A DNA stretch of 64,000 nucleotides from positions 1-64,000 of the forward strand of contig CAXXPK010000005.1 in the NCBI GenBank assembly GCA_963678075.2, read 5' to 3'. Both the position numbers and the translations under genes were made by a program. The notes under the pieces were generated by a model. It searched no databases, was not told where the DNA came from, and saw nothing but the letters and a program-made list of their open reading frames with translations. Positions 42,512 to 50,297 of the stretch are shown here, one piece after another (the stretch's first letter is position 1; the number at the start of each line of letters is the position of its first letter). The DNA comes from Oleispirillum sp963678075 (GTDB lineage Bacteria > Pseudomonadota > Alphaproteobacteria > Rhodospirillales > Rhodospirillaceae).

Positions 42512-42712
42512 ATGGACGTTATCGACCGCGACGCGGTGGCGCGGCTGGCCAAGGCGCTGATCTTCATCTGCGGCGCCGAACATCCGACCACAGTGGCGTT
42601 GAAACGTGCCGCCGACAGCGGGGACGAGGCCGACCTGAAAAAGGCCCGCGCCGCTTTCATGAAGCTGAAGTCGGGTGAACGTCAGGCGGCGTTCGCGATG
42701 TTGAAGGACTGA
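42512..42712 (+). CDS. Small helical protein of unknown function
   Basis: 66 residues: MDVIDRDAVARLAKALIFICGAEHPTTVALKRAADSG, then DLKKARAAFMKLKSGERQAAFAMLKD. It is predicted almost all helical and soluble. The ATG at 42512 is preferred over the upstream frame. Codon use fits the core genome. Confidence 0.6.
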   Translation: MDVIDRDAVARLAKALIFICGAEHPTTVALKRAADSGDEADLKKARAAFMKLKSGERQAAFAMLKD

Positions 42713-42752
42713 TCTCGTCCCAGGCTTCGCCGTATTTTTCGGAGAGGGTGCG

Positions 42753-43211
42753 ATGCCATCCGACCGGTTGCGGGTCTTGAAGTCGATCGAACGGCAGATT
42801 CTCTGGCATGCCTGCTGGATGATTCACGCCGCCAACCATTTGCGTGAAAAAGGCGACGTCAAGGTTGGCGGCCATCAGGCGTCGTGCGCCTCGATGGTGT
42901 AGGTCGTCACCGCGCTTTACTTCCATGCCCTGCGTCCCGAGGACCGGGCGGCGAGCGCTTGCGCGACTGGATCGATGCCTGCCCGAATTCGCTCTATTCG
43001 GTGTTGACCTTCCAAGGCGGCGTGGCGTGGCGCGCGCGGCTGACCCAGGACATCGGCGGCGCCCCCGACGTCACCCGCCTGCTGGCGCGGCGATCCGACG
43101 CCGAATTGGCGGCGTTGATGGAGAATCTGGGCGTGCACTGCCTTGCCTCCCTGATTGAGGCCTTCGATGCGGTGGACCACGACCGGCCGACGGTGTTCCT
43201 GGCCTATACCG
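42753..43211 (+). pseudogene. N-terminal part of a transketolase/PDH-E1-like gene, deleted and cut by IS copy C
   Basis: MPSDRLRVLKSIERQILWHACWMIHAANHLR and DVKVGGHQASCASMV are the start of transketolase-like enzymes related to AceE (IERRVLWLxxWMIHxANH, GGHQASSASL). After a frame change come VVTALYFHALRPEDRAA. After a gap with missing residues come LYSVLTFQGGVAWRARL and SLIEAFDAVDHDRPTVFLAYT, where IS copy C begins. The downstream half of a gene of the same type lies at 56170-57178 in opposite orientation. Confidence 0.78.
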
Positions 43212-43215
43212 TTAG

Positions 43216-44059
43216 GCTCAGGACCCATTAAATTATTGTCAGGCAGATCGGCGGCTGATTCACTCATGGGAGGGAGGACCCCATCCATGAGTGATCTGTT
43301 TTGGTTGTCAGAGAGGCAGTTGGCGAAGATCGAGCCGCATTTCCCGCTATCGCATGGCGTGCTGCGGGTTGATGATCGGCGAGTGATCAGCGGCATCGTT
43401 CATGTGATCCGCAACGGCTTACGGTGGCGAGATGCACCACCCGTCTATGGCCCCCACAAAACCCTCTATAATCGTTTCGTTCGCTGGAGCCGACTTGGGG
43501 TGTTCAGCCGGATCTTCGCGGCCTTGACGGGAGAGGCTGGCCCTCCAGACCGGTTGATGATCGATGCAACCCACCTGAAAGCTCATCGGACCGCCGCGAG
43601 CCTCCATAAAAAGGGGCTCTTCCCCGATGTATCGGACGCACAAAAGGCGGGCTGAACTCCAAGCTTCATGCGGTTTGCGACGGACAAGGAAGGCCCCTCA
43701 TCCTGCTGCTCAGCGAGGGGCAAATGAGCGATCACAAAGGCGCGATGCTGTTGCTCGACCCATTTCCCGAGGCCAACGTCCTGATCGCCGACAAGGGCTA
43801 TGACGGTGATCCCCTTCGAGAGGCTTTGACACAGCGAGGGATCGCTACATGCATCCCGCCAATGCGTCATCGCAAAACCCAGTACGCTTACGACAAAACC
43901 CTCTATCGCCAGCGTCATAGGATCGAGAACCTCTTCGCTCGCCTCAAGGATTGGCGGCGTATCCAGACCCGATATGACCGATGCGCGGATGTCTTCTTTG
44001 CCGCCGTCATCATCGCGGTACTCCTCCTCTTCTGGATCGAACCTTAATGAGTCCTGAGC
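43216..44059 (+). mobile_element. IS5-family element, copy C (844 bp, apparently complete)
   Basis: Ends are GCTCAGGACCCATTAA and TTAATGAGTCCTGAGC, 16 bp with one mismatch. The flanks are TTAG on the left and CTGG on the right, so no target duplication remains; at least one neighbour was changed after insertion. orfA has its ATG, the slippery CAAAAGG is present and the fusion frame is open, making this the only copy without a visible inactivating lesion. Confidence 0.93.
43287..44047 (+). CDS. IS5-family transposase, copy C (orfA-orfB by -1 frameshift)
   Basis: orfA is 43287-43655 and the orfB stop is at 44047. Just before the orfA stop a -1 shift at CAAAAGG gives GGLNSKLHAVCDGQGRPLI, then joins orfB (MSDHKGAMLLLDPFPEANV). 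The DDE residues are in LMIDATHLK, LIADKGYDGD and RHRIENLFARLK. The total fused length of about 253 residues is normal for the IS427-like group. It could supply transposase to the other copies. Confidence 0.88.
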
Positions 44060-44093
44060 CTGGGGTCATCGCGCGGACCATCGCCAAACATTC

Positions 44094-44153
44094 TAGCAGG
44101 GTGTTGAAGAAGTCAGAGTGGCTCGCAGACGAAGCCTGATTCATCGCTGCTAT
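44094..44153 (-). repeat. 60-bp scar of the passenger-carrying IS end
   Basis: These 60 bases are identical to 39741-39800: the TA, terminal repeat, 3' gap and last 13 codons (SSDESGFVCEPL) of the passenger gene. No other part of that IS is present. The scar is joined in frame to the truncated sulfotransferase gene, giving it a new C-terminus. Confidence 0.9.
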
Positions 44154-44364
44154 ATCCGCCCGCACGCAGATCGACCATTTCTTGCGGATCGAACAACGGC
44201 ATTTCCTTCAAATCGTATGCCTTTTGCACATAGCGTCCCAACATCACCCGCGTCCAGGTGTTGCCGGTCTTCGGATAACCAACCGCAGTAAAGTCAAACC
44301 GGGGTTCGGCCATGCCGAGAAACGTCTTCCCCCTCCCTAAAAGGCGCATGAATCGGCCAATCAT
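44113..44364 (-). pseudogene. Sulfotransferase N-terminus fused to an IS scar
   Basis: The first 70 residues (MIGRFMRLLGRGKTFLGMAEP, then FTAVGYPKTGNTWTRVMLGRYV) carry the PAPS 5'-phosphosulfate loop YPKTGNTW. At 44153 the gene runs into the IS scar and ends SSDESGFVCEPL. The remaining ~200 residues are lost. Its ATG overlaps the stop of the ABC ATPase gene, so it was the last gene of the export operon, probably sulfating the exported glycan. Confidence 0.8.
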
Positions 44365-45653
44365 GCCGTTTCCTTTCCGTCAGCGCCTTTGACACGCCAA
44401 GCCGATGGGTGTGCTGCCCCTTGATAAGCGTCCAGGCCGATGCCTTTCAAATAGCCCGTGAGCTCAACGTGAATTGACGCAGCATTGGGCACGCAATCCA
44501 GAGAAACCATCGTCGCACGCATCCCCGCGTAATTTCCGAAATCCAGCATCAGGCGGCAGGTTCCTTCGCCTGGACGCAAGTCATCAACACGACAGTCAAT
44601 AACTCCCGTCTCGGGGATACGCGGCCCATCTTCCTGGTGGGTGCTATGCAAGGTCGCCACCCGCTCGGCGAATTTGTTGTGTATCAGGACGGAGAAGTAG
44701 GGGGCGGGAACCATGACTCCGTCATAGGCGATGCGCACCGTCAAAGGCTGACCAGTTCGGAAGCGATTAGTCAGGGTCCCATCCGGCGCATGCGTCGAAA
44801 CCCGCCGCAGCACATGCTTTCCGCCTGTCATGCGGGGAGCGCCCATCAGATCGTGGGTGGCGGCATCCCTAGAAACATAAGCATCACTGCAGTGGATGCG
44901 GCGCAGATAGGTGGCGACGGAATCCTTGGCCGCTCCCCGGAAAACGCATTGTCCGGCATCAAGGATCATTCCAGTGGAGCAAATCGCGGCAACCGAACGG
45001 GCCTTGTGGCTGACGTAGAGAATGGTTTGCCCGTCACTAGCCAGCTTCTCGATGTTCTCCTGGCTTTTCTCGCGGAAGGCGGCATCGCCGACCGCCATCA
45101 CCTCGTCAAGAATCAGAATATCCGAGCGCAGTAAGGACGCCACCGCATAGGTAAGACGCACGTACATACCGCTGGAATAACGCTTGGCCGGAACGTCAAT
45201 GAACTTCTCTATTCCCGAAAAGTCCACGATCTCGTCAAACTTGGATCGTATCTCCACCTGGCTGATGCCAAGCAAGGCTCCCGACATGAAGACATTCTCG
45301 CGCCCCGTCATGTCGGGATGGAAGCCGGCCCCCACCTCGAGCAGAGAGGCGACCTTGCCGTGCAACACGGCGCGTCCCGTAGTCGGCAACGTCACCCCGG
45401 ACGGGATCTTCAGCAATGTACTCTTTCCCGATCCATTGCGGCCCAGGATGCCCAGGATTTCCCCTGGTCCGATTTCAAGATCAAGGTCCCTTAACGCCCA
45501 AAAATAATCGCCCTCTTCGCGACCGGCGAACGGCAGGAATTTCTTCATGTGGGCCAACAGGCGACCGCTCCTGCGGCTGCCATCGTGGCGCGGCATCAGG
45601 TAGCGTTTGCCCAATCCTTCGATCTTGATGGCAGCGCCTTGCTTACTGGACAT
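44361..45653 (-). CDS. ABC-type polysaccharide export ATPase with C-terminal Wzt-like domain
   Basis: 430 residues. Walker A GRNGSGKSTLLK, then LKIPSG where most have IIAG, GKVASLLEVGAGFHPDMTGRENVFMSG, signature KRYSSGMYVRLTYAVA and Walker B ILILDEVMAVGD match the KpsT/Wzt export family. The C-terminal ~170 residues (around GTLTNRFRTGQPLTVRIAYDG) form the beta-sandwich that in Wzt proteins binds the glycan end. The ATG at 45653 overlaps the end of the permease gene. It drives export of a capsule or O-antigen chain. Confidence 0.88.
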   Translation of the reverse strand: MSSKQGAAIKIEGLGKRYLMPRHDGSRRSGRLLAHMKKFLPFAGREEGDYFWALRDLDLEIGPGEILGILGRNGSGKSTLLKIPSGVTLPTTGRAVLHGKVASLLEVGAGFHPDMTGRENVFMSGALLGISQVEIRSKFDEIVDFSGIEKFIDVPAKRYSSGMYVRLTYAVASLLRSDILILDEVMAVGDAAFREKSQENIEKLASDGQTILYVSHKARSVAAICSTGMILDAGQCVFRGAAKDSVATYLRRIHCSDAYVSRDAATHDLMGAPRMTGGKHVLRRVSTHAPDGTLTNRFRTGQPLTVRIAYDGVMVPAPYFSVLIHNKFAERVATLHSTHQEDGPRIPETGVIDCRVDDLRPGEGTCRLMLDFGNYAGMRATMVSLDCVPNAASIHVELTGYLKGIGLDAYQGAAHPSAWRVKGADGKETA

Positions 45654-46487
45654 CGACAGACATCCTTTCGTACAGCGCAAACACCACCAGCCCGCCAAAC
45701 AACAGCAGCAACGAAAGCCCCCCGACCAGAAAAGCGCCGGGGAAAGGACGATCGTCTTGCCCAACAAGGCCCAACGCGAGAATTCGACGATCCAGAACAT
45801 CGGATTTAGGTCATAAAGGGAGCGGAAGCGTTCCGGCACTAGGTTGACGCTGTAAACGATCGGCGTGACGTACATCCCTGCTTGCAAGGCAAGAGTAAGA
45901 ATGGGACGGATATCGCGGAACTTAACCAGGAAGGCGGCGAACCACAGCCCGATTGCCAAGGACAGAACAGCGGCACAAATCAGGATCAGTGGCAAAGCCA
46001 GCATGCGCGGGCTGGGTGGAAAGCCGTAAATGAAAGCCAGAAGCAGCAGGATAGCCACCATCAGCAACCCGTCGAACAGCTCACGTGCGACCGACGCGAT
46101 GGGCAGGATGAGGCGGGGAAAATAGACCTTCGAGACCAGCCCTATGTTGTCGATAAGGCTACCCGCCACGGCCAACGTGGCTCGACTAAACAAAAGCCAA
46201 GCGGCCATCCCAGAAAAGGCAAACACCGGATAGGGGTATCCCTTGGTATCGACTTTAAGCAGAAAACAGAAGACCGCTGTCATCAGCAGCAGAAGCCCTA
46301 TCGGTTCCATGGCAGCCCAAAGAACCCCTAACAGCATCTGCCGGTAGCGGGCAGATATCTGTCGGCATGCAAAGATCGACAACAACTCACGACTGCACCA
46401 CAGGCTCGCCAACCCCAGACTAAAGCGCAGCACCGGTTCGATGACTGTAACCTGTTCCGGCGGGCTTTGGCGGTGTTTTGCCTTCAA
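45643..46487 (-). pseudogene. ABC-2 type polysaccharide export permease, one frameshift at a G6 run
   Basis: About 280 residues with six membrane helices: RYRQMLLGVLWAAMEPIGLLL, VFAFSGMAAWLLFSRATLAVAGSL, NIGLVSKVYFPRLILPIASV (family box) and TPIVYSVNLVP. At GGTCGGGGGGCTTTCG the frame slips; with seven G it reads LSLLLLFGGLVVFALYERMSVDVQ, the normal C-terminus, with a stop at 45643 overlapping the ATPase start. As given, the frame runs on into the ATPase, which would make an artificial fusion. The TTG start at 46487 overlaps the asnB stop. Confidence 0.82.
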
Positions 46488-48414
46488 AGCGTTATCTCCG
46501 GATTAGCGTCGATCCAAGCCTGCACCATCAGCACGTTCCACAACGGATACCCCCAATTTTCTCCGTTTAGATGCGCGCGCCACCGCTCACGAATCGGCGC
46601 GACGGCAAAGACACCTTGGTTTTTGAGGCGTTTTGCATCAAGCAAATTTTCCGCCCAGTCGCGCAAGGGGCCATGCAACCAAGCATCGATGGGGACGCCG
46701 AAGCCCATCTTCGGGCGGTCGATCAAGGCGTGAGTAACCCGTTTGTCAAGAAGTTGCCGCAACGCCCACTTGCTTTGGCCGTTGCGCCGTTTCAGCCGTT
46801 GCGGCATCCGCCAGGACAGTTCGACCACGCGATGGTCGAGCAGTGGCACCCGTGCTTCCAACCCAACACTCATGCTGGCACGATCGACCTTGGTCAGGAT
46901 GTCATCGGGCAGATAGGTTACGGTATCCAGGAACTGCATGCGATCCAGGAAGTCCGGAATGGTGCGTGCAACCGAGGGATTCCACAAGATGCCCTTGTGT
47001 TCGTATCCACTGAGGACGATTGTGTCGGGATCGTGCCAGTGGCTCAGCATGTGGCGATACAGGGCATCCGGCCCATCGTTGAGGATAGCCCGCGCGGCGG
47101 CATGCAGGCGCTTGCCGATCCGTGGTCGTTGCAGGGCTGCGCCCAAAAGGTCGAGCGGGGCTTCCGGCAGAGCAAGCAGAAGGCGCGCCCCGACTCGACT
47201 CGCCGGTTGGGGCAAGGTTTCTGTCTTGACCCAACGTTCCAACGCCAGTGCATAGCGACCGTATCCGGCGAAGAGTTCGTCGCCGCCGTCTCCAGATAGG
47301 ACCACACTGACATGCTGTCGCGTCAGGGCGCAAACCAGGGCGGTCGGAATCTGGGAAGAGTCGGCGAACGGTTCGTCGTACCAGAAGGGCAATTGATCAA
47401 CGAGTTTCAGGGCGTCGCCGGGTTCGACGTAGAGTTCGGTATGGTGGGTTCCGAGATGGTGAGCTATCTCCCGCGCGAAGGGTGCTTCGTCGAAACCCTA
47501 CTCCCGGAAGCCGATGGAAAACGTGTTGATTGGGTGGTCGCTGTTTTCGGTCATTAGGGCGGTAATCAGGGAGGAATCGATGCCGCCCGAGAGCAGCGCT
47601 CCCAGAGGCACGTCGGAAACCATGCGCCGTTTCACCGCATCGCCGAGCAGAGCATCGAGTTTGGCGAGGAGGTTCTTGTCGCTGCCCTCCACCGGGGTGG
47701 AGAGCCCATCCTCGACCATGGTGCGCAGATCCCAATAGCGCGAGATGCGTGGAACCCCGTCACGACCAAGCCGCAGCAGGCAACCAGGTTGCAACTTCTG
47801 CACGCCTCGGTAAATCGAATGCGGCGCAGGGATGTAATTGTGACGCATGAACGCCGACAGGGCGTCGCGATCAAGCGCGGGCCTCCACCCTCCGAACACG
47901 CGCAACGCCTTTAGCTCGGAGCCGAAAAATAGGACGCCGTCGAACACCCCCCAATACAGTGGCTTGATCCCCAGGCGATCGCGAACCAGAACGATTTCCC
48001 GCGTTTCGCGGTCGAACAGGGCAAAAGCGAACATACCGATCAAGTCGGGAAGAACTCGATCAACCCCCCACTCGGCACAGGCCTCGACGATCACCTCGGT
48101 ATCCGAGGTACCGCGCACGCGGCGACCGCGTTCTTCCCGACGGCGAGCAATTTCGAGGTGGGAATAAACCTCGCCATTATAGACAATGACGAAGCGCCCG
48201 CACGACGAAACCATCGGCTGCCCCCCGTTAGGGAAAGGTCACGAACAGAAAGTCGGCGATGTCCAAAACCGATGCCAAGCCCTGCGTCGATCCACATGCC
48301 ACAATCATCCGGACCCCGGTGCGCCAGGGTATCGGCCATCGCACCAACGGCGGATCGAAGCGCCCCATCATCGCAACTCGTAGCAAAGTGATAGAGGCCG
48401 ACTATTCCGCACAT
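46484..48414 (-). pseudogene. asnB: Asparagine synthase (glutamine-hydrolysing), frameshift plus in-frame TAG
   Basis: MCGIVGLYHFA shows the glutaminase Cys1. After LSLTGG a run of six G (seven expected) shifts the frame; the next frame continues MVSSCGRFVIVYNGEVYSH. The synthetase domain has LLSGGIDSSLITALM (ATP loop) and then SIGFRE followed by TAG at 47498-47500. The same frame continues GFDEAPFAREIAHHLGTHHTE and VSVVLSGDGGDELFAGYGRY. A CAG-to-TAG change is likely. In export loci this family often amidates sugars or amino acids on the glycan. Confidence 0.82.
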
Positions 48415-48460
48415 GGTCCTTCACGCCCTTTTAGCAACATGTTGACTTACGGAGAACGCC

Positions 48461-48883
48461 ATGAAATTTCTAACTACGAGTTGGTGTGTTGACACGCAGC
48501 AGGGGCACGAGCTCGAAGTGCTACACTGCGACATCCCCGTCACGGATGCAACCTCGGCCGCTAATGCGGAACGCGCGGTTCGCGGTATGCGTCTTACCCC
48601 TGACGGCATGCTTACCTACCTGCGAAAAGGTGTCTCCCCTATTATAGTACCGCCCGAAGATGTGGTAGTCCGGGTCTACAATCGCCCGACGGATCTGCGC
48701 GGTGCAGCGTTCATTCCTGACACGTCAACCGAGGCTGGCCGCGCTCGCGTTGCCGCGACCCTGTCCGATCCGGCCTACGTTGTCCGGCCTGGCGAAATGG
48801 AAATCATCTCGTTGCCGTTGTCGGAACTTGCTGCGCTGCCTGGAGCGGCGGGACGTTTGGAATCACTGGCCTACGGCACGTAG
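48461..48883 (+). CDS. Protein of unknown function
   Basis: 140 residues, soluble: MKFLTTSWCVDTQQGHELEVLHCDIPVTDATSAANAERAV, then GVSPIIVPPEDVVVRVYNRPTDLRGAAF and PGEMEIISLPLSELAALPG. No motif is recognised. ATG at 48461. It is divergent from asnB with less than 50 bp between and appears to head a run of small plus-strand genes up to the toxin-antitoxin pair. Confidence 0.6.
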   Translation: MKFLTTSWCVDTQQGHELEVLHCDIPVTDATSAANAERAVRGMRLTPDGMLTYLRKGVSPIIVPPEDVVVRVYNRPTDLRGAAFIPDTSTEAGRARVAATLSDPAYVVRPGEMEIISLPLSELAALPGAAGRLESLAYGT

Positions 48884-48895
48884 GTGAACCCAGAT

Positions 48896-49125
48896 GTGAG
48901 TGGCCGATTCTTTTTTTCCTCGGGCTTGGCGCTGCCGCCGCAGCGATATGGTGTTTCTGGGCGGCTTCGTGGTTTCCCGAGCCCGTATCAGGTTATGGCG
49001 GCTTCGCCATCCCCCAGCCAGGGGAATCCGCCCACACGGGGCTGACCATTACCGGATACATCATGTCGGTTGAGGCCCTCGCGATCGCGCTGATTAGCGC
49101 GTTTCGCGGTCCGAGCACGAGGTGA
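48896..49125 (+). CDS. Possible small membrane protein, shifted at a T7 run
   Basis: From GTG at 48896 the frame gives MSGRFFF, and a one-base slip in the run of T gives LGLGAAAAAIWCFWAASWFPEPVSGY and ITGYIMSVEALAIALISAFRG to a stop at 49125. Two hydrophobic segments, about 75 residues. It is followed at once by the gene at 49131. Existence is likely but unproven. Confidence 0.4.
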
Positions 49126-49130
49126 ACAAC

Positions 49131-49415
49131 ATGCCTCGCGCCGTCACGATCGGGCTCGTCCTTTGCTGCGTCTTCGCGAGCTTTTACGGAGTGCGCGGGC
49201 TCCTCCCGCCTGGCCACGAAATGCTCGCTCATGAGATCGCCGAAAAGGCTGGTCGCCCGCACAGAGGACCGACCACGATGCGCTACACCCTTGACGCTCT
49301 TGAGGACTCCCCTCTCTTCGAAAAGACGCGGGTCCGCATGACCCCGGATGATAGTGGCCGCACCATCCGCCGTTTCGTGCTGATCTTCGCGGGGCTTGAC
49401 AAGCATTCTGCGTAG
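49131..49415 (+). CDS. Small protein with N-terminal membrane/signal segment
   Basis: 94 residues: MPRAVTIGLVLCCVFASFYGVRGLL is a hydrophobic leader, followed by a polar region (MRYTLDALEDSPLFEKTRVRMTPDDSGRTIRRFVLIF). Family not recognised. It lies five bases after the preceding small membrane gene, so they are probably co-transcribed. Confidence 0.5.
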   Translation: MPRAVTIGLVLCCVFASFYGVRGLLPPGHEMLAHEIAEKAGRPHRGPTTMRYTLDALEDSPLFEKTRVRMTPDDSGRTIRRFVLIFAGLDKHSA

Positions 49416-49450
49416 GATACATAATTTCTGTAGTTTATGGAGGATGTGTC

Positions 49451-49714
49451 ATGCCCATGCTGCGATTCAGTTCGTTCGACCTTCAGCGCAACGTCGCTCG
49501 CGTCCAGGAAGCCGCCATGCGGGAACCGGTCACTGTCAGCTATCACGGCCGCGATCGCCTGGTTATGATGCCGGTCGACGAATTCGAGCGCCTCAAGCGC
49601 CGCGACAAGATGGTCATCTCGATGGAAGAGCTTCCGGAAGAGTTCATCGCGGCCCTGCAGGAGCCCTACTACAACGCCGAACAGGCGGCTCTCGACCACC
49701 TTATGGACGAGTGA
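49451..49714 (+). CDS. Phd/YefM-type antitoxin
   Basis: 87 residues. The fold-defining start FSSFDLQRNVARVQEAAMREPVTVSYHGRDRLVMMPVDEFERL matches Phd/YefM antitoxins (DNA-binding N-terminus), with an acidic helical tail (MEELPEEFIAALQEPYYNAEQ) that would neutralise the toxin. The ribosome site TGGAGGATGTGTC precedes the ATG. The toxin gene starts one base after the stop. Confidence 0.85.
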   Translation: MPMLRFSSFDLQRNVARVQEAAMREPVTVSYHGRDRLVMMPVDEFERLKRRDKMVISMEELPEEFIAALQEPYYNAEQAALDHLMDE

Positions 49715-49715
49715 C

Positions 49716-50189
49716 ATGGCGCGGCCGGAAGCCGTACCGGGCTTGGTGTTCCGCTACGAATACGTATGGAAGCGTCAGTCACTGGCGGGGCAGTCTGTCG
49801 GGGAGAAAGACCGCCCGGCATGCATCGTGCTCTCCATCGGTGGCGCGACAGGAAACCGCCGCGCGTTGATCGTCCCAATCACCACTCAGCCACCCGCTGC
49901 TGATATCCCCGCCATGAAGATCCCCGCTGCCGTGAAAGAGCACTTAGGCCTCGATGACGATCGGCCGTCCTGGATCATTCTCAACGAAGCCAACCTCGAC
50001 GCATGGCCGTCCCCGGATATGCGCCAGATCCCAGGGCAACCTGGCTGTTTCGAGTACGGCGTGTTGCCGTTGAAAATGGTGAACGCTCTTCGAGAGACGG
50101 TGCTCGCCTCTTTGGCGGCAAAGCAGCTCGTGTTCGTTGACCGCGAAGAGCCTCTTCCTCCCCCTCCTCGCCGTTCCAGGCGGCCATAA
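49716..50189 (+). CDS. PemK/MazF-like toxin candidate
   Basis: 157 residues: PGLVFRYEYVWKRQSLAGQSVGEKDRPACIVLSIGG and RRALIVPITTQPPAA show the PemK/MazF-like barrel start (DRPAxVL, vxxiTT). WIILNEANLDAWPSPDMRQIPGQPG and MVNALRETVLASL follow. PemK/MazF enzymes cut mRNA; activity of this divergent form is inferred. Its position one base after a Phd-type antitoxin supports a toxin role. Confidence 0.78.
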   Translation: MARPEAVPGLVFRYEYVWKRQSLAGQSVGEKDRPACIVLSIGGATGNRRALIVPITTQPPAADIPAMKIPAAVKEHLGLDDDRPSWIILNEANLDAWPSPDMRQIPGQPGCFEYGVLPLKMVNALRETVLASLAAKQLVFVDREEPLPPPPRRSRRP

Positions 50190-50297
50190 TCTGTAGTCGA
50201 TGCGGAGAAGGCTGGGATGACTAGCGCGAAGAGGGACGCAAAACCTCACGTTTGGTCCAACCCCCAAAAGTTATGAGATGGTGGTATTCCGCGCCAA

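Noticed and set aside
44361..46487. A genuine permease-ATPase fusion protein of 708 residues
   Set aside because: The junction (FRCCCCLAGWWCLRC) is an out-of-frame reading of a normal permease C-terminus; one more G in the G6 run restores two overlapping genes.
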